Origin: an uncultured Clostridia bacterium
GTDB lineage: Bacteria > Bacillota > Clostridia > TANB77 > CAG-508
Reading direction: 5' to 3'
DNA length: 9,368 nt
Assembly: GCA_934122385.1 (NCBI GenBank)
Contig: CAKOWP010000039.1
Location: 1-9,368 of the forward strand
Positions 4,337 to 9,368 of the stretch are shown here, one piece after another. Under the pieces are notes generated by a model. The model had not been told where the DNA came from and made no database searches. It was given only the letters and a program-made list of their open reading frames with translations. Numbering within the stretch: the stretch's first letter is position 1; the number at the start of each line of letters is the position of its first letter. Position numbers and translations under genes: made by a program.

Positions 4337-6865
4337 ATGGAAAAAACAAATACAATAGAAAATTCAAAAATAATAAATAAGTTTTATTTAGACAAAGAAA
4401 AAGACATCATAGTAAATCTATATAAAACAAGTGAAGACGAACTAACATACATACTAGAAACACCAAATCACGGAACAGGAAACCTAATAACAAACCTAGC
4501 AAAAATATGTGGACTAAAAACAATAAAAAACGAAGAAGACATGAAAATAATAAAAGGCAAAATACCAGCAAGTTTAAATGGTGATAATGAAGAAGTTTAC
4601 ATATTTAGACTAGGAGGAATAAAAATAGCCAATATTTACACTGATGGAAGAATAGAAATAAAAGCAACAATTCCAGCAATCAGTAAAACATTAATGTCAC
4701 AAACAAAACGATATAATTTAAGCATAAATCAAACTCTAGTAAAAGCATATATACTAAAAAAAGCAAAATTTAGGACAGACTTACATACACATATGAATGC
4801 AAACTTGCCATCTGACTGCTTAATAGCACTTGGAATAAAACATCAAGTTAAATATCCTTTATATTATATCAAAAAAATAGACCTAAAAATAACGAAAGAG
4901 CAAGAAGAAAAAATATATGAACAAAGAAAAGAAGTAGAAAAACAATTCCAAAACTCAACACTAACAGGAAAATATCTAACAAGAAGAATTGATGATAATA
5001 CATTTATAAACTTTGCAGACCTAATACTAAACAACTTAGAAAACGCACCAGAAAACATAGCAAAAATACGAAAAAGTCTAGAAATACTAAAAGATGGACA
5101 AGCAGTATTCACAAATCTTGAAAAGTTATATTTGTATAGATACGTTTTTGCAAAAGGCTCAGAAAGCATAAAAAAAATCAACCTAGAAAAAAGAAAAATA
5201 GAGAAAATACCAGATAAAGAAATAAAAGAAATGCTAATAAAAATGATAGAAGATACAAAAAAAGAAAGTCCATACACAAAAAACAACTTAAGACAAGATA
5301 AATTATTATGGATAGCAAGAGAATATCAAAAGCAAGGCATATATTACACAGAAATATCAGACACGACACTAACTAAAAAAGGAGTACCTGCAATTGAACT
5401 ATTAGAAGAAGTACATCAAATAATGCCAGAAATTGAAAAAGAAACAGGAGTAAAAATCAGATTTTTGGTAGCGATAAGAAGAATACCACTTACAATAATA
5501 AAAGACGCAAAAACAAGCAGTAATTATTTAAGAGAAAATTTAAATGTATTAAAAGCAGTATCCAAAAGCCCATATGTAGTAGGAAGTGACTTTATTGGAG
5601 AAGAAATAAATGATATATCAGAATTGAAACCAGCAATAGAAGAAATAGTTCAATATGTATGCAAAGAAGACAAGGGATATACAGTAAGAATACATGCTGG
5701 AGAAAATGACAGCTTAAGAGACAATGTAAGAAAATCAATAGAATGTGTAAAAGAAAGCTTAAAACCAGGACAAAAAATGCCAAGAATAAGAATTGGGCAC
5801 GGATTATACACCCCAAAATTAGATTCTGAAAAAGGAAGAAAATTAATGCAAGAAATAAAAGAATCAGGAGCAGTATTGGAATTTCAGTTAACATCAAATG
5901 TAAGACTAAACAATTTAAGTAATCTAAAAAATCATCCAATAAAGAAATACTTAGAAAATGACATCAAATGTGTACAAGGAACAGATGGATGCGGATTTTA
6001 TGGAACAGATACAGTTGATGAACAGCTAGCAATACAAAATTTATTGGGATTAAGCAATGAAGATTTTTTAAAAATGAGAAAAGTAGAAGATGAAATAATG
6101 AAACACGAAGACAAATACTTTGAAGATAAAAGCAAAAAATTCGATAAATTTTTAGCTGGCAGAACTATAAGGGAAGCTATACTTGAATTAGAAGAAAAAA
6201 TAGAAGAAGAAAACAAAAACAATGATATACCACTAAGAATAAATCATGATATAGAATCAGAAAAAATATTAAAAGACAAAATAAAACCACTACCAACAGA
6301 CAAAATGCCAATAATAATTGCGGGAGGAAGTTTTAACGCAAAACACAGGGAAACAAGAGTTACAGAACAAGGCGTACAAATGTTAGAAGAGCTAATCACA
6401 AAAATTGATAACCAAAAGGCATATTTTGTAATAGGACACAAAGTTGAAGGCTATGAAAAAGCTATAATAGATATATCAAAAAAATTAAATAAAAAGTTTG
6501 AAATATATGCAATTATTCCTAAAAAGATTTCAAAAGAAGTTGGAGAAAGACTTTTAAACAATGAGATAAAGGGAATTCGTATTTCAACAGAAAGCGAGGA
6601 ATTTGGAATTTATAAAAGCTTTAATTATGAAATTTTTGAAAGAAGGAGTTCAATTGTTGTTGCTTTTGATGGTAATTCTCCTGTTTCTAATTTGGTTCAA
6701 GAAGCCAAAAATGGAAAGGGGAGTTCTAAGATATATGTAAATAAGGAGAACTATAATTTGAGAGTAAAGGCTAGGTCCCTACAAGGTTATGTTGTTCCAT
6801 TTAACTTGGTTGATAATGATAAAATTGTTGATGTAATTTTAGATGATAATCCAGAGATAATTTAA
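4337..6865 (+). CDS. Large adenosine-deaminase-fold protein with C-terminal Rossmann (SLOG/LOG-like) domain
   Basis: The protein has 842 residues and no signal or membrane segment. Residues 1-140 are unrecognised. The metal-hydrolase core carries the adenosine/AMP deaminase motifs in order: DLHTHMN (H150, H152), HAGE (H453, E456), RIGHG (H488), LTSNVRL (519-524) and GTDG (D550). These match the zinc ligands, catalytic Glu and Asp of adenosine deaminase. A roughly 180-residue charged helical stretch (about 180-360) separates the first two motifs, far more than in housekeeping adenosine deaminase. The second Asp of the usual TDDP motif is G551, so the substrate may differ. Residues about 655-835 look like a separate Rossmann domain: PIIIAGGSFN start, AYFVIGHK strand, and a late SSIVVAFDG...GSSKIYV pattern like SLOG/LOG/DprA folds that bind nucleotide-type ligands. 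The gene stands alone between its own promoter and terminator. A nucleotide-processing or defence role is inference only. Confidence 0.8.
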   Translation: MEKTNTIENSKIINKFYLDKEKDIIVNLYKTSEDELTYILETPNHGTGNLITNLAKICGLKTIKNEEDMKIIKGKIPASLNGDNEEVYIFRLGGIKIANIYTDGRIEIKATIPAISKTLMSQTKRYNLSINQTLVKAYILKKAKFRTDLHTHMNANLPSDCLIALGIKHQVKYPLYYIKKIDLKITKEQEEKIYEQRKEVEKQFQNSTLTGKYLTRRIDDNTFINFADLILNNLENAPENIAKIRKSLEILKDGQAVFTNLEKLYLYRYVFAKGSESIKKINLEKRKIEKIPDKEIKEMLIKMIEDTKKESPYTKNNLRQDKLLWIAREYQKQGIYYTEISDTTLTKKGVPAIELLEEVHQIMPEIEKETGVKIRFLVAIRRIPLTIIKDAKTSSNYLRENLNVLKAVSKSPYVVGSDFIGEEINDISELKPAIEEIVQYVCKEDKGYTVRIHAGENDSLRDNVRKSIECVKESLKPGQKMPRIRIGHGLYTPKLDSEKGRKLMQEIKESGAVLEFQLTSNVRLNNLSNLKNHPIKKYLENDIKCVQGTDGCGFYGTDTVDEQLAIQNLLGLSNEDFLKMRKVEDEIMKHEDKYFEDKSKKFDKFLAGRTIREAILELEEKIEEENKNNDIPLRINHDIESEKILKDKIKPLPTDKMPIIIAGGSFNAKHRETRVTEQGVQMLEELITKIDNQKAYFVIGHKVEGYEKAIIDISKKLNKKFEIYAIIPKKISKEVGERLLNNEIKGIRISTESEEFGIYKSFNYEIFERRSSIVVAFDGNSPVSNLVQEAKNGKGSSKIYVNKENYNLRVKARSLQGYVVPFNLVDNDKIVDVILDDNPEII

Positions 6866-6866
6866 A

Positions 6867-6914
6867 ATAAAAGCCATGCGAGTATTGACATTTCAATACT
6901 TGTATGGCTTTTAT
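6867..6914 (+). terminator. Strong intrinsic terminator after the ADA-fold gene
   Basis: A 22-bp stem (6867-6888 with 6893-6914) with only two G·U pairs closes a 4-base loop. The outer pairs are ATAAAA with TTTTAT, so the lower stem doubles as the T-tract. It begins one base after the stop codon. Confidence 0.88.
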
Positions 6915-7064
6915 GTTATGGTGCCAACGAAGTAGTTATTTACAACTTTTGGGCTCTCTTGACGATTGATACAAATATCAATCAATTTATTAAAGTATAT
7001 CATATTTTCTATAAAATACAATACAAATGGCAAAAATTTTACTAATAATCAAAAAAATGTTTTA
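6915..7064. other. Intergenic spacer with one small hairpin, otherwise nothing seen
   Basis: This stretch separates two facing terminators. GATTGATA (6964-6971) pairs perfectly with TATCAATC (6976-6983) over a CAAA loop. No coding region with a ribosome site, no RNA gene and no promoter pair could be supported here. Confidence 0.5.
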
Positions 7065-7105
7065 TACCAAAAGAGATGTCGTACAAAACAACATCTCTTT
7101 TGGTA
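7065..7105 (-). terminator. Intrinsic terminator of the cysteine-rich gene
   Basis: A perfect 15-bp stem (7065-7079 with 7091-7105) encloses an 11-base loop. On the - strand it is followed by ATAAAACATTTTTTT. It lies 16 bases beyond the stop codon at 7122. Confidence 0.85.
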
Positions 7106-7121
7106 GAGTACAAATTTATCT

Positions 7122-7490
7122 TCACTTCATCCTTTCCTTTGCCCATTTCAGACTTTCAGCTGCTGTCTTCTTTTCTTCTTCACTCAGCTCGCGACCAAGC
7201 TTAGGGCAGTAGAGAGGTTTGCGAATATTAGTACATTCGCTAGGTCTCTCAAGAGAACCTTCAATTACTCCATTAACCTCAAGGCATACGGCTTTCATAT
7301 CACCATCTCTGAACCAATCAAACGGATCAGGATCAGGAAGTAACCTAAAAGCACTACACTGGTCGCAATATTCACAGCCACCAATACCTTTAGTAGCGTA
7401 ATCTAGTGTTCCACCACTGCCAATGGCAACAACATCAATGCCAGCTTCCTCATATTCCTTAATTTCCCGAAGATTCTTTTCGCTCAACAT
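7122..7490 (-). CDS. Uncharacterised small cysteine-rich protein
   Basis: The 122-residue protein is not recognised. The ATG at 7490 has the strong Shine-Dalgarno sequence AAGGAGGA seven bases upstream, and promoter and terminator flank the gene, so it is very probably real. Six Cys (39, 42, 45, 69, 86, 95) include a CxxCxxC cluster in GCEYCDQC followed by SAFRLLPDPDPFDWF. Two later single Cys precede a charged helical tail (SEEEKKTAAESLKWAKERMK). A zinc or iron-sulfur site is plausible, but no function can be given. There is no signal or membrane segment. Its composition differs from the rest: visibly more G+C, a TGA stop where the native-looking genes end in TAA, and a CGG Arg codon (R8) read in frame without any sign of a shift. 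This suggests acquisition with the neighbouring integrase remnant. Confidence 0.75.
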   Translation of the reverse strand: MLSEKNLREIKEYEEAGIDVVAIGSGGTLDYATKGIGGCEYCDQCSAFRLLPDPDPFDWFRDGDMKAVCLEVNGVIEGSLERPSECTNIRKPLYCPKLGRELSEEEKKTAAESLKWAKERMK

Positions 7491-7575
7491 TTGCTTTTCC
7501 TCCTTAAAATAATAATTTTACAATGGATGTTATATATCAACATGTAAAACAGGATTAAAAAAAGTTAACATAAGT

Positions 7576-7604
7576 ATTTTATCATTTTTTTATTGATTTA
7601 TCAA
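7576..7604 (-). promoter_or_regulatory. Extended -10 promoter of the cysteine-rich gene
   Basis: On the - strand: TTGATA (7604-7599), a 17-base spacer and TAAAAT (7581-7576), with TG one base before the -10 box. The architecture matches the promoter at 4247. The leader would be about 80 bases. The promoter overlaps the 5' edge of the integrase remnant. Confidence 0.6.
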
Positions 7605-8306
7605 GTCCTTTTCAATATTTTGCTCTGTTGTTTCCATTTCCATAATTTTAGCCATGTTGTAAAAGAAAAATTAAGACCAGATAATCCAGCAGAAAAAATT
7701 GAAATTGTTAGTGATAAAAAATCTCTAGGAATTGAAATAGAACATTTGGAACAAGACAGGCAAGAAGTATGGCTAGATATATTTGAAAAAGACAAAAGAC
7801 AATGGGTATATCTATTTGAATCTATACTTTTGACTGGAGCAAGACCAGAGGAAGCTTGCGGCTTTAAATGGTGTGCTATTGATTTTGAGAAGGATATTGT
7901 ACATATCAATAATGTTTATAAAGATGCCATTTTATATGATGAAAATGGACAACCTTTTGTTTATGAGAATTTGACAAATAAGATGCCACAATTTATAAAA
8001 AAATATAATTTAGAACATCTTACTACATATGGTTTAAGACATTCATTTGCAACACTATGCTCAACTTTGGGTATGCCTCCTGAAGTATTACATGTTATTA
8101 TGGGACATGCTGATTTTGACACAACAAGAAAATATTATATACATATTACAGAAGAAAGAAAGAGAAATGAAATGTTGAAATTATATAGACAACAAAATAG
8201 TGAGCCTGAATTACAAAAACTTATTGCAGAAAATGATAAATATTTTAACAATGTAATAAAAATAAGAATACAAGACATTAGGCCGGAAAAGAAATTAGCA
8301 AGTTAA
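7593..8306 (+). pseudogene. Decayed tyrosine recombinase (phage/ICE-type integrase) remnant
   Basis: The open frame encodes up to 237 residues, but the start is unconvincing: the first codons (TTG at 7593) have no ribosome site and do not look like protein. Similarity begins near residue 20 with FSHVVKEKLRPDNPAEKIEI, the end of the core-binding domain. The catalytic domain follows with R84 (TGARPEE), R149 in YGLRHSFAT, H172 (MGHADFDTT) and probable nucleophile Y182 (YYIHIT). The N-terminal arm-binding and most of the core-binding domain are missing. Between VYKDAILYDEN and GQPF the beta-hairpin that carries the catalytic Lys also seems deleted, by an estimated 40-50 residues. The first His of the HxxR box is Y146. 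It is therefore probably inactive. It points toward tRNA-Arg 28 bases downstream, a usual integration target. A degraded integrase from an element now lost is the likeliest reading. Confidence 0.8.
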
Positions 8307-8335
8307 AAAAATACACTTATAAATAAGTGCATTTT
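8304..8335 (-). terminator. Terminator of tRNA-Arg, possibly shared with the integrase remnant
   Basis: CACTTA (8314-8319) pairs with TAAGTG (8324-8329) over a 4-base loop. On the - strand the stem is followed by TATTTTTTT, a good U-tract directly after the CCA of tRNA-Arg. On the + strand the tail is only TTTT. Confidence 0.7.
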
Positions 8336-8411
8336 GGTGTAGCTGACAGGGCTTGAACCTGCAACCGCCTGGTTCGTAGCCAGGTACTCTATCCAGTTGA
8401 GCTACAGCTAC
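8335..8411 (-). tRNA. tRNA-Arg(ACG)
   Basis: A complete cloverleaf of 77 bases including the encoded CCA. The acceptor stem is GTAGCTG with CAGCTAC. The anticodon stem CCTGG/CCAGG closes the loop CTACGAA with anticodon ACG. The T-arm is GCAGG-TTCAAGC-CCTGT. With inosine at the first anticodon base it reads CGU, CGC and CGA but not CGG, which matters for the frameshift observation in this window. Promoter and terminator flank it. Confidence 0.95.
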
Positions 8412-8432
8412 ATATATTTTTTAATTAAAATA

Positions 8433-8461
8433 AGTATAACAAAAATTTAGAAAATATACAA
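8433..8461 (-). promoter_or_regulatory. Promoter of tRNA-Arg(ACG)
   Basis: On the - strand: TTGTAT (8461-8456), a 17-base spacer and TATACT (8438-8433), placing the start of transcription some 15-20 bases before the tRNA. Confidence 0.65.
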
Positions 8462-8539
8462 CTAAATTTATTGTTTTGGAGAACGAATTGGGGAACAGTT
8501 TGTAATCATTTCCTCAAACTCCATATTATTAATGATTAT

Positions 8540-8596
<57 letters not shown>

Positions 8597-8605
8597 ATAC
8601 ACTAT

Positions 8606-8634
8606 ATTATAATTGCTTTTTTAATAATATTCAA
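8606..8634 (-). promoter_or_regulatory. Near-consensus promoter of the truncated tRNA
   Basis: On the - strand: TTGAAT (8634-8629), a 17-base spacer and a perfect TATAAT (8611-8606). It points at the truncated tRNA, which should therefore still be transcribed. Confidence 0.7.
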
Positions 8635-8674
8635 GTAATTTAACAAAAAAATTTTAAAAAATTTTTAAAACTTC

Positions 8675-8703
8675 TTGCAAATGCTTAAAAAATGTGCTAT
8701 TAT
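8675..8703 (+). promoter_or_regulatory. Promoter of tRNA-Pro
   Basis: TTGCAA (8675-8680), a 17-base spacer and TATTAT (8698-8703), about 30 bases before the tRNA. Confidence 0.65.
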
Positions 8704-8732
8704 ATATAGGCGTTAAGCAAAATTATTTATTT

Positions 8733-8808
8733 CGAGGTGTAGCGCAGTTGGTAGCGCGCGTGGTTTGGGACCATGAGGTCGCAGGTTCGATCCCTGTCAC
8801 CTCGACCA
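8733..8808 (+). tRNA. tRNA-Pro(TGG)
   Basis: A 76-base cloverleaf with encoded CCA. The acceptor stem is CGAGGTG with CACCTCG. The anticodon stem CGTGG/CCATG encloses the loop TTTGGGA with anticodon TGG. The T-arm GCAGG-TTCGATC-CCTGT is standard. The Pro identity fits the first base C and the GG of the anticodon. Confidence 0.96.
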
Positions 8809-8819
8809 GAAAATGTAAA

Positions 8820-8839
8820 TTCTGTAGGAAACTGCAGAA
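8820..8839 (+). other. GNRA-tetraloop hairpin in the tRNA-Pro trailer
   Basis: TTCTGTAG (8820-8827) pairs with CTGCAGAA (8832-8839), one G·U pair, over a GAAA tetraloop. It lies 11 bases after the tRNA, before the terminator, and may be a processing or stability element of the trailer. Confidence 0.45.
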
Positions 8840-8865
8840 GTACGAAAATTATATCAAAAGTGCAT

Positions 8866-8905
8866 AAAATACGTTATTTCAAGAGATTGAGATAACGTAT
8901 TTTTT
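8866..8905 (+). terminator. Intrinsic terminator after tRNA-Pro
   Basis: A 15-bp stem (8868-8882 with 8887-8901, one G·U pair) over a GAGA loop is followed by T residues. The tRNA-Pro transcript therefore carries a trailer of nearly 100 bases. Confidence 0.85.
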
Positions 8906-8943
8906 CCGTCTAAAGTCTTTTAAAATCCTTCTACATCATCAAA

Positions 8944-8974
8944 TTCTGTTCTAGAAAAATTTTCTAGAACAGAA
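8944..8974. repeat. 31-bp perfect palindrome with two copies of the 11-bp TTTTCTAGAAC motif
   Basis: Fifteen-base arms (8944-8958 and 8960-8974) surround a single A. The palindrome holds GTTCTAGAAAA (8948-8958) and its inverse TTTTCTAGAAC (8960-8970). Just outside, AAATCTAAAT (8973-8982) is exactly inverted as ATTTAGATTT at 9071-9080, so the whole region before the rep gene is framed by dyads. It may be an operator or part of an origin. It lacks a T-tract suited to termination. Confidence 0.7.
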
Positions 8975-9047
8975 ATCTAAATAAAAAATTTCAAAAATAA
9001 AATTTATCGAAGAATAAAATTCAGTCATATCAAGTGTTTTAAGATTA

Positions 9048-9069
9048 TTTTCTAGAACTTTTCTAGAAC
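9048..9069 (+). repeat. Tandem pair of the 11-bp motif (iteron- or operator-like)
   Basis: TTTTCTAGAAC occurs twice without a gap (9048-9058, 9059-9069). The 11-base spacing is one helical turn, so a bound protein would contact the same face. The same motif forms the palindrome at 8944-8974. The pair ends 35 bases before the rep start codon. Confidence 0.7.
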
Positions 9070-9104
9070 AATTTAGATTTAAGTTAGATGAAAGGAGGGC
9101 TATA

Positions 9105-9368
9105 ATGTATGAATTCACCCCATTCAAGAAAACAGATAAACTTTCATTTGAAAGTTTTATACAATTTCCAAGAGAATTATTAAATAGAGAAGAATATAAA
9201 GTTCTATCACCTAATGATATGTTACTATATTCTATTTTAACCGATAGGTTGGAATTATCATTTAAACAAATAGAAAGTAACAAAAAAATACAATTCTATG
9301 ATGCAAAAGGCGATATGTATGTAATTTTTAAGAGAGAAGAAATACAAGAAAAAATGCATATAAAACGT
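9105..9368 (+). CDS. RepA_N-type replication initiator protein, 5' part
   Basis: The first 88 codons are present and the gene runs past the end of the window. The ATG has AGGAGGG five bases upstream. The sequence matches the pattern of the RepA_N (replication initiator protein A, N-terminal) family: FIQFPRELLNREEYKVLS, then NDMLLYSILTDRLELS and a late YDAKGDMYVIFKREEIQEKM. Family members typically read F..iP+.L....Y+.LS..AK.LY..L.dR..LS and then a GxxYIIF.re segment. These proteins initiate theta replication of Bacillota plasmids and also occur inside integrative conjugative elements. The repeats directly upstream fit autoregulation or origin function, although in this family the origin often lies within the rep gene. 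The presence of the gene marks the start of an integrated or plasmid-derived element. The 0-frame is the only plausible one; the overlapping reverse frame is a shadow. Confidence 0.82.
   Translation, partial: MYEFTPFKKTDKLSFESFIQFPRELLNREEYKVLSPNDMLLYSILTDRLELSFKQIESNKKIQFYDAKGDMYVIFKREEIQEKMHIKR

Noticed and set aside
4864..6441. Several - strand open frames inside the ADA-fold gene
   Set aside because: They are hydrophobic low-complexity shadows of A-rich coding sequence, without start signals.
7027..7401. Two + strand open frames opposite the cysteine-rich gene
   Set aside because: They run through the terminator and antisense to a gene with a strong ribosome site, promoter and terminator; neither has a ribosome site.
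8944..9069. CRISPR array
   Set aside because: The repeat unit is only 11 bp, copies are adjacent or inverted, and there are no regular spacers.
8951..9283. - strand open frame of 110 codons
   Set aside because: It overlaps the repeats and the start of the RepA_N gene, with no ribosome site or recognisable protein pattern.

Overview
The window is a low-GC, strongly AT-rich stretch with Gram-positive-type expression signals: purine-rich Shine-Dalgarno sequences, TTG/GTG starts next to ATG, TTGxxx-N17-TATAAT promoters, TAA stops, and tRNA genes that encode their CCA ends. The gene families (Tex, HD-GYP regulator, HtrA, GuaD-type guanine deaminase, RepA_N) point to a bacterium of the Bacillota, most likely an uncultured or gut-type Clostridia member. 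The genus cannot be read from this sequence.

Left part (1-4230), ordinary chromosome. It opens with the 3' end of the RNA-binding protein gene tex and a bidirectional terminator shared with a convergent gene. That gene encodes an HD-GYP phosphodiesterase with a degenerate receiver domain. The following gap holds a 232-bp non-autonomous inverted-repeat element (MITE type) with an exact 9-bp direct duplication on both sides. A membrane-anchored HtrA/DegP-like protease follows, broken by one extra C, then a 36-bp miniature relative of the MITE. Next come a complete guanine deaminase gene and a class-I glutamine amidotransferase/peptidase C26-like gene, again broken by one extra C.

Middle (4230-6915). 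A single-gene unit with its own promoter, an odd leader (Shine-Dalgarno far upstream with a small hairpin before the ATG) and a strong terminator encodes an 842-residue protein. It has an adenosine-deaminase-fold core embedded in extra sequence and a C-terminal Rossmann-like domain resembling the SLOG/LOG group. This is the most unusual protein in the window.

Right part (7060-9368), accessory region. It contains a cysteine-rich small gene with different base and codon use, a decayed tyrosine recombinase, an intact tRNA-Arg(ACG), a tRNA-Arg remnant lacking its T-arm but keeping a near-consensus promoter, and an intact tRNA-Pro(TGG). After these come four copies of an 11-bp motif (one palindrome plus one tandem pair) just upstream of a RepA_N-type replication initiator that runs off the window. 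This looks like a tRNA-associated integration hot spot at the edge of a plasmid-like or integrative element.

The observation most worth following is that in the native-looking genes the codon CGG occurs in frame only three times, each followed by A. At two of these sites skipping the C restores an obviously conserved protein (htrA and the C26 gene). At the third (the htrA end) skipping it gives a family-like C-terminus. This could be +1 frameshifting at a poorly decoded CGG codon, two coincidental pseudogenes, or assembly error. The sequence alone cannot decide.
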